The notes beneath the pieces were generated by a model. The model had not been told where the DNA came from and made no database searches. It saw only the letters and a list, made by a program, of their open reading frames with translations. Source: Paraburkholderia sp. Ac-20340 (GTDB lineage: Bacteria; Pseudomonadota; Gammaproteobacteria; Burkholderiales; Burkholderiaceae). From it: a stretch of DNA of 64,000 nucleotides. How positions within the stretch are numbered: position 1 is the first letter of the stretch; the number at the start of each line of letters is the position of its first letter. Where the stretch lies: assembly GCF_017104965.1 (NCBI RefSeq), contig NZ_JAAGPR010000011.1, forward strand, positions 124,001-188,000. The letters are read 5' to 3'. Shown piece by piece: positions 35,801 through 45,235 of the stretch. The translations under genes and the position numbers were made by a program.

Positions 35801-37855
35801 ATGTCGCACTCGGACGACGATGCAAAGTCAGGCGGTCGCAGGGCATTCCTCAAAAACGTCGCCGTTACCAGCGTGGCAACCGGCCTGTCCGGTGTCGTCG
35901 GAGAGACTCTGAGTCAGGTCGCGCACGCGGCGACGCCGACCACCGGAGCAGCCAAGCCCGCCACGGCCGCGACGCTCGCGGTGAACAAGCAATATGCCGA
36001 GTTTCTGTCGTTCGGCGATGCACAGGACTTCGAAGACGCCAAACGCGGGCTCGTGGCGACGCTGCCCGAGCCGGTCGTGATTCCCGGTCCCGGCGGCACG
36101 CACGCCTGGGATCTGCAGCAATTCGCCTTCGTACAGGGCGGCCCGGAAAACAACGCGCCGCCGACCGTGAATCCGAGCCTCTGGCGTAACGCCAAGCTCA
36201 ACATGAACCACGGTCTTTTCAAGGTCGTCGATGGCATCTGGCAGGTGCGCGGCTACGATCTGTCCGTCATGAGCATCATTCGCGGCGACCGCGGCTATAT
36301 CGTGGTCGATCCGTTCATTACGACCGATGTGGCGTCGACGGTATGGAAACAACTCGTTATTCCGCACCTCGGCGACCACCCGATTACGCACGTCATCTAC
36401 ACGCACAGTCACGTGGATCACTACGGCGGTGTGCGCGGCCTCGTCAGCGACGACGACCTGAAAGCCGGCAAGGTGCAGATCGTTGCGCCCGCAGGCTTTA
36501 CCGAAGCGGCGGTGGGCGAGAACATCATCGCGGGCAATGCGATGGGGCGACGCGCGAGCTATATGTACGGCTCGCTGCTGCCGCGCAGTCCCACGGGCAT
36601 CGTGGATGGCGGTCTCGGCAAGACGACATCGGTGGGCACGATCACGCTGGCCGTGCCGACCATGTTCGCCGAAAAGACCGGGCAAAAGCTCACGCTCGAC
36701 GGCGTGGAACTGGTCGTGCTGATGGCGCCGGAATCGGAGGCGCCCTCGGAATTCATGTTCTATCTGCCGAAATTCAAGGCGTTCTGCGCGGCTGAAGACG
36801 CGACCCACACGCTGCACAATCTGTACACCTTGCGCGGCGCGAAAGTGCGCGATGCACTGCTCTGGTCGAAATATCTGCAATCGTCGCTCGATATGTTCGG
36901 TGGCGATATGCAGGTGGTTTTTGCTTCGCACTACTGGCCGACGTGGGGCAATGATCGCGTGGTGGCGTTCCTCGGCGCGCAGCGGGACATGTACCGCTAT
37001 CTGCACGATCAGGTTCTGCGCATGGCCAACAAGGGCATGACGCCGCTGGAAATCGGCGAATCCATTCGTCTGCCCGATAGCCTCGCGAAACACTGGTATT
37101 GCCGCGGTTATTACGGCACGGTCTATCACGACGCCGTGGCGCAATACAATCTGCGGCTGGGTTTTTTCGATGGCGTGCCCGCCAATCTGCATCGCTTGCC
37201 GCCGACCGAAGCGGGCAAGCGCTATGTCGAATTCATGGGTGGATCGGCGGCGGTGCTGAGCAAGGCTCACGGCTACTACAGCAAGGGCGATTACCGGTGG
37301 GTCGCGGAAGTCGTGAATCACGTGGTTTTCGCGGAGCCGCAGAATACGTCGGCGAAACAGCTGCTGGCCGATGCTTACGAGCAATTGGGCTATCAGGCGG
37401 AATCGGCGTCATGGCGCAACTTCTATCTCACGGGTGCGCAGGAATTGCGCGGCGGCATCCAGCAGCTTCCTGCGCCGCAGCCGCAAAGCCCGGACACGAT
37501 CCAGGCGATGCCGCTCGACATGTTCCTCGATTATCTCGGCATCCGTCTGAACGGCGACCGCGCCAACGGCAAAACCGCTTCGTTCAATCTGGTGCTCACC
37601 GATACGAAAGAGAAATACGTGCTGGGCGTGCAGAACAGCGCGCTGCATTACACGGCGAACACGAGTTCGAATTCGGCGGACGCGACCGTCACGATGACGC
37701 GCGCGGATCTCAACGAAATCATGATGGGCAAGACCAACATGCAGAAGCTCGTCATGGGCGGCAATGCCAAAATCGACGGCGACAGCCAGAAACTGGGCGA
37801 ATTCGTTTCGTGGCTCGATACGTTCGACTTCTGGTTCAACATCGTCACGCCTTGA
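35801..37855 (+). CDS. Tat-exported alkylsulfatase of the metallo-beta-lactamase type (SdsA/BDS1-like)
   Basis: A 684-residue enzyme that releases sulfate from long-chain alkyl sulfates such as dodecyl sulfate, using two zinc ions. The twin-arginine signal (RRAFLKNVAV at residues 13-22) predicts folded export to the periplasm. The metal motif THSHVDH (residues 201-207) is complete, and later ligands appear in AEDATHTLHN and ASHYWPTWG. The alkylsulfatase dimerisation region (GYYGTVYHDAVAQYNLRLGFFDG) and a C-terminal SCP2-like lipid-binding domain follow. The ATG at 35801 has GGAGG 6 bases upstream. It heads a sulfate-ester gene group and is followed after 9 bases by a small unknown gene. Confidence 0.92.
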   Translation: MSHSDDDAKSGGRRAFLKNVAVTSVATGLSGVVGETLSQVAHAATPTTGAAKPATAATLAVNKQYAEFLSFGDAQDFEDAKRGLVATLPEPVVIPGPGGTHAWDLQQFAFVQGGPENNAPPTVNPSLWRNAKLNMNHGLFKVVDGIWQVRGYDLSVMSIIRGDRGYIVVDPFITTDVASTVWKQLVIPHLGDHPITHVIYTHSHVDHYGGVRGLVSDDDLKAGKVQIVAPAGFTEAAVGENIIAGNAMGRRASYMYGSLLPRSPTGIVDGGLGKTTSVGTITLAVPTMFAEKTGQKLTLDGVELVVLMAPESEAPSEFMFYLPKFKAFCAAEDATHTLHNLYTLRGAKVRDALLWSKYLQSSLDMFGGDMQVVFASHYWPTWGNDRVVAFLGAQRDMYRYLHDQVLRMANKGMTPLEIGESIRLPDSLAKHWYCRGYYGTVYHDAVAQYNLRLGFFDGVPANLHRLPPTEAGKRYVEFMGGSAAVLSKAHGYYSKGDYRWVAEVVNHVVFAEPQNTSAKQLLADAYEQLGYQAESASWRNFYLTGAQELRGGIQQLPAPQPQSPDTIQAMPLDMFLDYLGIRLNGDRANGKTASFNLVLTDTKEKYVLGVQNSALHYTANTSSNSADATVTMTRADLNEIMMGKTNMQKLVMGGNAKIDGDSQKLGEFVSWLDTFDFWFNIVTP

Positions 37856-37864
37856 GGGGATGCC

Positions 37865-38392
37865 ATGTGCGCGATCTGTAATTTCAAGCTCGATTTCAGC
37901 GTCGGGCATCCGCTGGCGCTGAAGATTGCCGTGGCGGCCCGCAAGGCGATCGATGCGGGGCTGATCGATGCGGTCGATACCACCGAAGGCGCGCTTTCGG
38001 CCGCCCGCATGCGCCTGTCGGCCATCGAAGCGCTGAACCTGCTGCAGGCGCGGGTCGAAACTGCGCACGGCGAGGCGGCGCTGCTGGCACTGCCGGACTT
38101 CTACGTTTTGCTGATCGAAAACGATACGTGGGGCTTTTTTCACGCCACGACCGTAGGTTTCGATCCGGATATCGTGCCGGAGATGCCCGACGTCACGGCC
38201 ACGGAAGATGCGTTGCACAGCAATATCGTGATTACGTCCGAGGCGGCGTTGCGCGCGTGGCTGGATGGGCGCTTCCAGCTGGCGCGCGCGCTGGAAGATG
38301 ACCTGTTCGTGATCGACGCGCCGCAGACGCACGCGGCTTCGCTCACGCAGATGCTGGCAAGCGCCGAAGCGGCGACGCTGGCCGTGGGTTAA
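37865..38392 (+). CDS. Hypothetical protein co-transcribed with the alkylsulfatase
   Basis: A 175-residue cytoplasmic protein beginning MCAICNF; the CxxC at the extreme N-terminus could bind metal or be redox-active. No signal peptide or membrane segment. It lies 9 bases after the alkylsulfatase stop, so it is almost certainly in the same transcript. Two helical halves with conserved-looking LPDFYVLLIENDTWGFFHA in the centre. The family is not recognised. A helper role for the sulfatase or its product is possible from context only. Confidence 0.6.
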   Translation: MCAICNFKLDFSVGHPLALKIAVAARKAIDAGLIDAVDTTEGALSAARMRLSAIEALNLLQARVETAHGEAALLALPDFYVLLIENDTWGFFHATTVGFDPDIVPEMPDVTATEDALHSNIVITSEAALRAWLDGRFQLARALEDDLFVIDAPQTHAASLTQMLASAEAATLAVG

Positions 38393-38398
38393 AAGCCG

Positions 38399-38983
38399 TC
38401 ATGCCAGTAGCGCCGTCAAGCCTACGCACGCAGTAATCGCCGGCGCTACAGCACGGAATTTCACGTTCACGCGTACCAGCCGGGCGCCGGCCCAGGTGCC
38501 CAGCCATCCCATCAGCACGTACAGTGCGACGAGCGTCGCGCCGATCCACGGCGCGACGCTCGTGCCATTTCTGGCAAACACGGCCGCGAAAATCAGCAGA
38601 TTGTCGGTGCTCACGGACAGAAAGGCCGACATCATCGCGACCATCGACAACATCACGGGTACGTCCGGTTGCGATGGCGTCTGCCCGTCGCTGCGCCGGA
38701 TACCCTGCGCAAGCTGGATCAGCCCGATCGACAGCGGCACGATGCCGAAATAGCGCGAAGGAATCTCGACCGCACTGGCCGCGAAGCCGATCAGCAGACT
38801 CGCGACAATCACCGCGATGCCCGTGACGACGAAGGCGGCAAACAGTCTGAAAGGTTTCGCCGATGCCGAAAACGAGAGCATGAGCGCGGCGGAATCGACA
38901 TTCGTCGCGGCGAATGCCGCGCAAGTGGCGGAAAGGATGGCGAATGGGGCCGCAAGCGGAAATAAAGGCGCAATGGCAGTCAC
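38399..38983 (-). CDS. Six-helix membrane transporter (CadD-like)
   Basis: About 195 residues with five or six membrane helices and a short polar loop (RRSDGQTPSQPD). The N-terminal half ATNVDSAALMLSFSA and the second half LSVSTDNLLIFAAVFA form two similar acidic-helix motifs, the internal duplication typical of CadD/LysE-type exporters of cations or amino acids. The GTG at 38983 starts just before the first helix; the longer frame (to 39091) begins with an unlikely Arg-rich stretch. Substrate unknown. It converges on the alkylsulfatase pair with 6 bases between stops. Confidence 0.65.
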   Translation of the reverse strand: MTAIAPLFPLAAPFAILSATCAAFAATNVDSAALMLSFSASAKPFRLFAAFVVTGIAVIVASLLIGFAASAVEIPSRYFGIVPLSIGLIQLAQGIRRSDGQTPSQPDVPVMLSMVAMMSAFLSVSTDNLLIFAAVFARNGTSVAPWIGATLVALYVLMGWLGTWAGARLVRVNVKFRAVAPAITACVGLTALLA

Positions 38984-39032
38984 GCGACGTGTCCTGATGA
39001 CCGAGGCGACATTGTGCGGGCGCGACCGTGCA

Positions 39033-39488
39033 TTAGTCCAGCACCAGCGAACCCAGCGCGAACGCACCGAGCGCCGCCACGGCGATCCCAACCCAGTAAG
39101 CGAGATTCCACTGCGGCAGCAGTCCTTCGCGCCGCAGCGCGCCGACGCGGCGCCGGTGCTGCACGACGGCCACCAGCAGCGCGATGGTGCCGATCACGAC
39201 CATCGCCGTGCCGACCGTGCGCGGCGACCAGGTCGCGCCAAAGCGCCCGACAATGGGCGCGCCGCGCTGGCCCGCCACGTATTCGAAGAACTTCGCCAGC
39301 GTGAAGCCGAAACTGATCATCGAAAGCGCGGTGCGCAGCCAGGCCATGAGCGTGCGCTCGGCGGCGAGAAAGGTGCGCTCGACCGCAAGCGAGGTGCGCG
39401 CGCGCGTTTGCAGCGTGCCTTCGTCGGGAATCAGCGGGGCGGAAAGATGCGTATCCGGGATATTCAAGGTTTCGCGTTCGCGATTCAT
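39033..39488 (-). CDS. DUF202 (YidH-type) membrane protein
   Basis: A 151-residue protein with the DUF202 signature AAERTLMAWLRTALSMISFGFTLAKFFEYV, two further membrane helices, and a short cytoplasmic N-terminus. Function of DUF202 is unknown; it is a common inner-membrane family. It lies 49 bases upstream of the CadD-like gene on the same strand and 22 bases downstream of the symporter gene, so the arylsulfatase-side genes may form one operon. Confidence 0.85.
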   Translation of the reverse strand: MNRERETLNIPDTHLSAPLIPDEGTLQTRARTSLAVERTFLAAERTLMAWLRTALSMISFGFTLAKFFEYVAGQRGAPIVGRFGATWSPRTVGTAMVVIGTIALLVAVVQHRRRVGALRREGLLPQWNLAYWVGIAVAALGAFALGSLVLD

Positions 39489-39510
39489 GATGTGACCTCG
39501 TGGTGTGGCG

Positions 39511-40374
39511 CTACGGCGTGTCGGAGGACAGTGCCGAACGGCCGCGCTGCCACTTCACGTAGGGAATCGCCAGCAGCGTGCAGAGGATCAGGTACAGCAC
39601 GAGCGTCGGCGCGAATTGCTCGCCGGGAAAATTAGCCGCCGAGATGCCCAGTGCGATTGCCGGATGACGTGAAGCGGTGGAGAGCGCCAGTACCGACGCG
39701 TGTTCCTGCTCGGGTCCGCCCAGACAATGGCCAATCGCCAGTCCCGCAACCACGAAGGCGACGATGGCCAGCACCGTCCAGTGACCGGTGGAAGAGAGGA
39801 TCGCGCGCCAGGTGCCGGCCAGCAGCACGAGGACGCCCACGGCGAGGAGGATCGTCGCGATCAGGCGTACGGGCCGCAGCAGCCTCTGCGCGGCGCGAGG
39901 CATCAGCGAGGCCACCAGCAGGCCCACGGCGAGTGGCACCACGATCATGGTCAGCACGGTTTTCATGATCGATACCGGACCGACTGCCAAAGGTTGCGCG
40001 AACAACCAGTTGAACAGCGCAACCGAGAGCGGCATGGTCACGATCGACACCAGCGCGAGCACGACAAGCAGGCCAAGGCCGTAGGGCGCGACGCCGCCCG
40101 CTTTCTTGTGCTTCTTCGGCAGCAAGGGCGGCACTGGCGAGATGGCGAGCGCGGTCAGCACCACGGCGGTCGGCTGCGGTAGATCGAGGTAGTACACGCT
40201 CGCGACCACGAGGATCGGCATGACCACCAGCATCGCGATCAGCGAACGCAATAGCAGGCCGGGCCGCTGCGCGATGTAAAGGAGATCGTCGCGTGTGGCC
40301 TGCAGGCCGTAGGTGAAGACCGTCGCGGCGATGGCGCACTGGAGCGCGAGCAGGATCAGGGCCTTGGCGTCCAT
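39511..40374 (-). CDS. Bile acid:sodium symporter-superfamily transporter
   Basis: A 287-residue membrane protein with eight to ten hydrophobic helices. The NTCP/ACR3-superfamily pattern is visible in AISPVPPLLPKKHKKAGG and STASRHPAIALGIS, where the family's sodium or substrate sites lie. The ATG at 40374 is chosen because the upstream extension is polar and unlike the family. A role in moving an organic anion such as a sulfate ester or product is suggested by its place next to the arylsulfatase (80 bases), but is inference. Confidence 0.78.
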   Translation of the reverse strand: MDAKALILLALQCAIAATVFTYGLQATRDDLLYIAQRPGLLLRSLIAMLVVMPILVVASVYYLDLPQPTAVVLTALAISPVPPLLPKKHKKAGGVAPYGLGLLVVLALVSIVTMPLSVALFNWLFAQPLAVGPVSIMKTVLTMIVVPLAVGLLVASLMPRAAQRLLRPVRLIATILLAVGVLVLLAGTWRAILSSTGHWTVLAIVAFVVAGLAIGHCLGGPEQEHASVLALSTASRHPAIALGISAANFPGEQFAPTLVLYLILCTLLAIPYVKWQRGRSALSSDTP

Positions 40375-40453
40375 GGATGTCCGGGCAGGAGAGTGTCCCG
40401 GCAGCGCGTGGTTGCGCGCCGCCGGGATCGTACCGATGCGCAGCGGGAACGTC

Positions 40454-41965
40454 TTAGCGATGGCCGCCGCCGGCCGCATCCATCATCTTTTCGATCACCT
40501 GGTCCACGCCGAAACTGGCGGCTTTCTGGCGCGGCGGGAATTCCTTGAAGGTCTGGAGGAATTCGGCCACGCCCGCCTGCGCGGGCACGAGGATGAACAC
40601 GTGATCGAGCAGCCAGTCGTAGTAGGTATTGGAGGTGATATCCGCGCGTTCGTAGGGGTCGGTGCGCAGATTGAAGATTTTCGGCACGCGCAGCGTTACC
40701 AGCGGTTCGGCCCAGATTCGCAATGTGCCGGCCGTGCGTTGCTCCATGAACACGACTTTCCAGTTGTCGAAGCGCAGACACGCCAGGTCGCCGTCATCGG
40801 TGAAATAGAAAAAGCCCTTGCGTTCCGGCTTCTTCGCTTTGCCGGTGAAGTAGGGCAACAGGCTGAAGCCGTCCAGATGGACCTTGAATTTCTTGCCGTT
40901 GGCCTCGATGCCTTTTTGCAGCTCTTCCTTGACGGCCGGATTGCCCGCAGCTTCGACGATGGTGGGCAGCCAGTCGAGGTGACTCACGATTTCGTTGCAG
41001 ACCGTGCCCGGTTCGATCACGCCTGGCCAGCGCACGAGGCACGGCACGCGATACGCGCCTTCCCAGTTCGAGTTCTTCTCGTTGCGGAACGGCGTCATGC
41101 CGGCATCGGGCCATGAGTTCATGTGCGGACCGTTGTCGGTGCTGTACATGACCATGGTGTCTTCGGTGATGCCGAGTTGATCGAGCAGCGCCAGCATTTC
41201 GCCAATATGCTTGTCGTGCTCGACCATGCAGTCATGATATTCGGACTGCCAACGACCGGCCTGGCCGCGAATGCGATCCTCGATATGCGTGCGGAAGTGC
41301 ATGTGCGAGGTATTGAACCAGAGGAAGAAGGGCTTGTCTTCCTGATGCGCCTTCTGGATGAATTCCTTCGCCGCCGCCAGAAATTCGGTGTCGATGGTTT
41401 CCATGCGCTTTTTGGTCAGCGGCCCGGTGTTGTCGATCTTCTGGCCGCCTTTGCCGTCTGCCCAGCAGTGCAGCACGCCGCGCGGACCGTACTTCTTGTG
41501 AAAGTCGGGAAATTCCTTTGCATCCGGGTAATCGGGCAACTCCGGTTCTTCCTCGGCGTTGAGGTGATAGAGATTGCCGAAGAATTCATCGAAGCCGTGC
41601 ATGGTCGGCAGATGTTCGTCGCGATCGCCGAAGTGGTTCTTGCCGAATTGCCCCGTGGTGTAGCCCAGATCCTTGAGCAGTTCGGGAATATTCGGATCTT
41701 CGGCGCGCATGCCCAACGGTGCGCCTGGCAGGCCAACCTTGGTCAGCCCCGTGCGCAAGCCGCACTGGCCCGTGATGAAGGAGGCGCGGCCCGCCGTGCA
41801 GCTTTGTTCGCCGTAGTAGTCGGTGAACACCGCGCCTGCCTCGCCGATGCTGTCGATATTCGGTGTGCGATAGCCCATCAGCCCTTTGGTGAAAATGCTG
41901 AGATTCGACTGGCCGATGTCGTCGCCCCAGAGGATCAGGAAGTTGGGTTTCTTCTTGCCCGCCAT
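40454..41965 (-). CDS. Arylsulfatase (Cys-type, formylglycine-dependent)
   Basis: A 503-residue sulfatase hydrolysing aryl or related sulfate esters. Calcium ligands DD at residues 15-16 (ILWGDDIGQ) and the modification motif SCTAGRAS are clear; Cys56 would be converted to formylglycine. Further family landmarks are MYSTDNGPHMNSWPDAGMTPFRNEKNSN split over the catalytic face and a C-terminal substrate subdomain. No signal peptide is visible, so it probably acts in the cytoplasm, unlike the Tat-exported alkylsulfatase. The maturation enzyme is encoded immediately upstream in the same direction (118 bases). Confidence 0.93.
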   Translation of the reverse strand: MAGKKKPNFLILWGDDIGQSNLSIFTKGLMGYRTPNIDSIGEAGAVFTDYYGEQSCTAGRASFITGQCGLRTGLTKVGLPGAPLGMRAEDPNIPELLKDLGYTTGQFGKNHFGDRDEHLPTMHGFDEFFGNLYHLNAEEEPELPDYPDAKEFPDFHKKYGPRGVLHCWADGKGGQKIDNTGPLTKKRMETIDTEFLAAAKEFIQKAHQEDKPFFLWFNTSHMHFRTHIEDRIRGQAGRWQSEYHDCMVEHDKHIGEMLALLDQLGITEDTMVMYSTDNGPHMNSWPDAGMTPFRNEKNSNWEGAYRVPCLVRWPGVIEPGTVCNEIVSHLDWLPTIVEAAGNPAVKEELQKGIEANGKKFKVHLDGFSLLPYFTGKAKKPERKGFFYFTDDGDLACLRFDNWKVVFMEQRTAGTLRIWAEPLVTLRVPKIFNLRTDPYERADITSNTYYDWLLDHVFILVPAQAGVAEFLQTFKEFPPRQKAASFGVDQVIEKMMDAAGGGHR

Positions 41966-42083
41966 GGAACACTCCTTTGCGTGGACTTCGCGTGGACGTC
42001 AGATAGAGCTACCGCAGCCGGTAGCGGATCGCCTGCCGGTTCCGTGCGTGACGGATGCGCGGCAGACCGTTTCTCCAGTGGGT

Positions 42084-43121
42084 TCAACCGGAAGTGCTGT
42101 TTGAAGCGGTGGCGGGGGCGCTGTCGCGCACGACACACCGAAAGCCCACGTGGCACGTGGACGTATCGACCGGCTGCGCCATGCGCGCGGCAGGGCGATA
42201 GCGCCTGCAATAGTTGGGCGCGCAAAGGTACGAGCCGCCTTTCATGACCTTGCGGGGAATTCTGAGCTGCGGCGTACGCGAATCGACACTCGCTTCGACG
42301 CTCGCGCCGCGCGGATTGTCCAGCGTGCAGCACGCCTTCACGATCTTGCCGTGGTCCTGATACCAGTCGCTGGTCCATTCCCAGACGTTGCCCGCCATGT
42401 CGTACAGGCCGTAGCCGTTGGGCGCAAACGAGCCGACCGGTGCGGTCCATTCGTAGCCGTCTTCCAGCAGGTTCTGCCACGGAAACTCGCCTTGCCAGGT
42501 ATTGGCCATCGGCTTGCCTTGCGGCATGAATTCGTCGCCCCAGACGAATTCCGCGCCCTCCAGGCCGCCGCGCGCCGCGAATTCCCATTCGGCTTCGGTC
42601 GGCAGATCCTTGCCGGCCCATTGCGCGTAGGCCTGGGCATCGTCGAACGTGACGTGCACGACGGGGTGATCCGCGATTGCGTCGAGCGAACTCGACGGGC
42701 CGCGCGGATGCCGCCAGTCTGCGCCCGCCGTATAGCCCCACCAGTTGAAGTGATTGCGTAGATCGACGCGATGCGGCGGTTTGGCGAACACCACCGACGA
42801 CGGCGCCAGCATTTCAGGCAGCGCGCCCGGATAGTCGTCGGGATTGGCGGGGCGCTCGGCGGCCGTGACGAAGCCGGTCGCTTCGACGAAGCGCTGGAAA
42901 TCCGCATTGGTCACCGCATGACGATCGATCCAGAAGTCGTGCACGCGGACTTTGTGCGCCGGCGCCTCTTCCGGGTAGTGATGATTCGAGCCCATCAGAA
43001 ACGTGCCGCCCGCAATGTGGACCATATTCGCGGGCGCAACGGGTGCGTGCTTTGCCGTTGTGTCGAGGGTGTCGAGGGCGTCGATGCTGTCGATGATCGC
43101 TGCGGATGCGCAATGGTGCAT
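42084..43121 (-). CDS. Formylglycine-generating enzyme (sulfatase-modifying factor)
   Basis: A 345-residue SUMF1-family oxidase that converts the sulfatase motif Cys to formylglycine. The fold is shown by VHIAGGTFLMGSNHHYPEEAP, DLPTEAEWEFAARGG and YDMAGNVWEWTSDWY. The two copper-binding catalytic cysteines are present in GGSYLCAPNYCRRYRPAAR with the correct five-residue spacing, followed by HVGFRC, so this is a true enzyme and not a generic SUMF-fold relative. Start is uncertain: ATG 43121 or 43208, neither with a clear ribosome binding site. It lies directly upstream of the arylsulfatase and is expected to act on it. Confidence 0.92.
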   Translation of the reverse strand: MHHCASAAIIDSIDALDTLDTTAKHAPVAPANMVHIAGGTFLMGSNHHYPEEAPAHKVRVHDFWIDRHAVTNADFQRFVEATGFVTAAERPANPDDYPGALPEMLAPSSVVFAKPPHRVDLRNHFNWWGYTAGADWRHPRGPSSSLDAIADHPVVHVTFDDAQAYAQWAGKDLPTEAEWEFAARGGLEGAEFVWGDEFMPQGKPMANTWQGEFPWQNLLEDGYEWTAPVGSFAPNGYGLYDMAGNVWEWTSDWYQDHGKIVKACCTLDNPRGASVEASVDSRTPQLRIPRKVMKGGSYLCAPNYCRRYRPAARMAQPVDTSTCHVGFRCVVRDSAPATASNSTSG

Positions 43122-43432
43122 GGTCGGTCGAGTCGCGGGACGGTAGGAGGAAAAACGGCTGCGCACGAAAACGCCAGGGCATGCTGCGCAACGCCGTTTC
43201 AGCGACATTCAGTATTGGAGCCGTCACGCGGTTTCGCCATCGGTAGATGGGGCAACGCCGTTGCCCTCGGGGGCAATGTAGATTGCCCCGCACCCCAATG
43301 GCATCGCCGATGCGCCTGTACGACACTCGCGCATGGCACTGCGGTGTTTGTCGTCTCGCGCAATTCGCACCCCGGCGTTCTGCTGCGCCAGAGCGGCCGG
43401 TCCTGTCGATGTTCTCAACGGTGGGGCACACC

Positions 43433-44452
43433 ATGTCCGTGAGGTCGCGGCGCAGCTGCCGGCATCTCGTCAATCGACGCAGAAATCTGCGCGCCGCGCT
43501 AATCGCGAGTGTCGGGCTGGCTTGCGGTGCTGGCGGATTCTATGCCTTGCCGGCGCCAGCGCAGACGCTGCCTTCGGCGCCCGCCATCACCGGCCCGGAC
43601 GTGCAAAAGCGCGCCAACGGTGTGCTCGCGCTGTTGAGTTTTACCGTCACGCCGGATCTGACCGCCAGTTCGCTGGGCATTCGCAACGGCGCCACCGGCA
43701 ATCCCGCGCTCAACATGACGCAACTCGGCGGCGGCTTTACGTTGAGCCCGAGTTTCCCGCTATATCTGGAAGGCGCGCTGGGCGGATCGCGTTACGACCC
43801 CACGTTTATTGTCTCGGACGGCCAGCAGCAGCGCGCGTTGCCCACGCGCTGGACCAATGTGGCGGCGACGGGCGGCATCGGCTGGGACTTTCCGCTCAAT
43901 GAAAAGAAAGATCTGGTGATCCGGCCGATTTTCAATTTCTCGCTGGGCGAAGTGCTGAGCGATGCGAGCGCCGCGCAATTCCTGATCAATCGTCGCGTCG
44001 ATAAAAACGTCGCCTTTATCAAGGACGGATCGCTCAATGCCTATGGATTGGGCGGATCGCTGATGATCGGCTGGTATCCGCGCAAGGAACCCTATGAATT
44101 CGACCTCGAATTGCGCTACACGGATATCTATCTGCAAAGCTTTGGGTCGTCGAGCGGCGTGCGCGGATCGGCCAATGCCGAATCGACCAATCTCTATGCC
44201 CGCTGGCGGGCGCCGACTGGCTTATTGGTGCTGCACCGGCCGCTGCGCTATGTGCTCGAACTCTCGCATTCGACCTATCTCGGCAGTCAGGCCGATATTC
44301 TCGGCTTCAATCATTTGACGTCGCTGGGCGCGGGCCTGGAAATCGACACCGGCGCGGTTACGAAGCTGTTTTCGCGCTTGCGGATTGTCGGGCGTTATGC
44401 CTTCGGCAAAGACATTTCCGGTGCGTCGCTGGGGATCGCGCTCAGCTTTTGA
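43433..44452 (+). CDS. Outer-membrane beta-barrel protein
   Basis: About 339 residues. An N-terminal Arg-rich stretch precedes a signal peptide (LRAALIASVGLACGAGGFYALPAPAQT), then alternating amphipathic strands and a terminal Phe (SLGIALSF), as for an outer-membrane barrel. Strand-like segments such as GGGFTLSPSFPLYLEGALGG resemble solitary autotransporter-type barrels. The start may be 43433 (GGTGGGG upstream) or 43409. It is divergent from the formylglycine-generating enzyme, so it could be the uptake or export pore for the sulfatase cluster, but this is context only. Confidence 0.72.
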   Translation: MSVRSRRSCRHLVNRRRNLRAALIASVGLACGAGGFYALPAPAQTLPSAPAITGPDVQKRANGVLALLSFTVTPDLTASSLGIRNGATGNPALNMTQLGGGFTLSPSFPLYLEGALGGSRYDPTFIVSDGQQQRALPTRWTNVAATGGIGWDFPLNEKKDLVIRPIFNFSLGEVLSDASAAQFLINRRVDKNVAFIKDGSLNAYGLGGSLMIGWYPRKEPYEFDLELRYTDIYLQSFGSSSGVRGSANAESTNLYARWRAPTGLLVLHRPLRYVLELSHSTYLGSQADILGFNHLTSLGAGLEIDTGAVTKLFSRLRIVGRYAFGKDISGASLGIALSF

Positions 44453-44467
44453 GGCGTGCGATTGGCC

Positions 44468-45235
44468 TCAATTCGCCGACATCGACTGCTGCAGGCTCAG
44501 CAGGTTTTGCGGCACCACGCGAATCAGGCCGCCACGGGGGCTGTCGATATCGGCGATCAAGGAAAGCGACAGTGAAACCGTGATAGGCAGGACAAAGAGC
44601 AGCACGCGCCGCCCGGTTTTGCCGCGCACGCCGTAGCCCTGCATCAGGTTGCTGAAGAAGGCAATCGACATCATCAGCGCCCATGCCGAAACGGGTATGC
44701 GATTGAGCCACGCCGCCTGCGTATAGCCCTGGGTATTGAGCACATCGTTCATGCCGGCCACGGCGAGTGCCGTGATGGGCGTGGGCCGCGCCTCGGCCGC
44801 TTCGCGCACGGCAGCCCATAGCTGCGTCTGAACGGCCGTGGTTTGGGTGCCGAGCGCCTCGAGTTCGTGCGCATTGCGCGTGCGGTAATACACGATGCGC
44901 AAGTCGAGATATTTCACGAGCAGCGCTTTGGCCTTTTCTGCGCCGGGCGAGCCTAGAAGGTCGGCGCGAACATATTCGGTGCCGATTGCATTGGCTTCTT
45001 CTTCCTCGTAGTTTTTCCGCTGGTCGTATCGGCTCACTGCCATGGAAAGCGTAAAGCCGATCAGCAGTGCGAGCAGCGTGAGCGTGGCGCCCTGAACTAC
45101 GTTGTAGTTGTCGCGCGCATCGTCTGAGAACGGCACGACGCGTTGCATGACGATCGCGCCCAGTATCGCCCCGACGGAAAGCAGAACGATCAGCACGATA
45201 AACAGATACGCGGGATGGTGAACGAGCTGCGTCAT
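44468..45235 (-). CDS. DUF4239/bestrophin-like membrane protein
   Basis: A 255-residue protein with four membrane helices, two near the N-terminus (LFIVLIVLLSVGAILGAIVM and the GATLTLLALLIGFTLSMAVSRYD segment) and two near the C-terminus, separated by a helical cytoplasmic region with EEEEANAIGTEYVRADLL. This matches the DUF4239 family, which is distantly related to bestrophin channels. ATG 45235 has GGAG five bases before it; the longer frame (45328) does not. Function unknown. It converges on the outer-membrane barrel gene with 15 bases between stops. Confidence 0.75.
   Translation of the reverse strand: MTQLVHHPAYLFIVLIVLLSVGAILGAIVMQRVVPFSDDARDNYNVVQGATLTLLALLIGFTLSMAVSRYDQRKNYEEEEANAIGTEYVRADLLGSPGAEKAKALLVKYLDLRIVYYRTRNAHELEALGTQTTAVQTQLWAAVREAAEARPTPITALAVAGMNDVLNTQGYTQAAWLNRIPVSAWALMMSIAFFSNLMQGYGVRGKTGRRVLLFVLPITVSLSLSLIADIDSPRGGLIRVVPQNLLSLQQSMSAN

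Noticed and set aside
35828..37384. 518-codon minus-strand frame opposite the alkylsulfatase
   Set aside because: His/Arg-rich shadow without start signals; the plus-strand frame carries all catalytic motifs.
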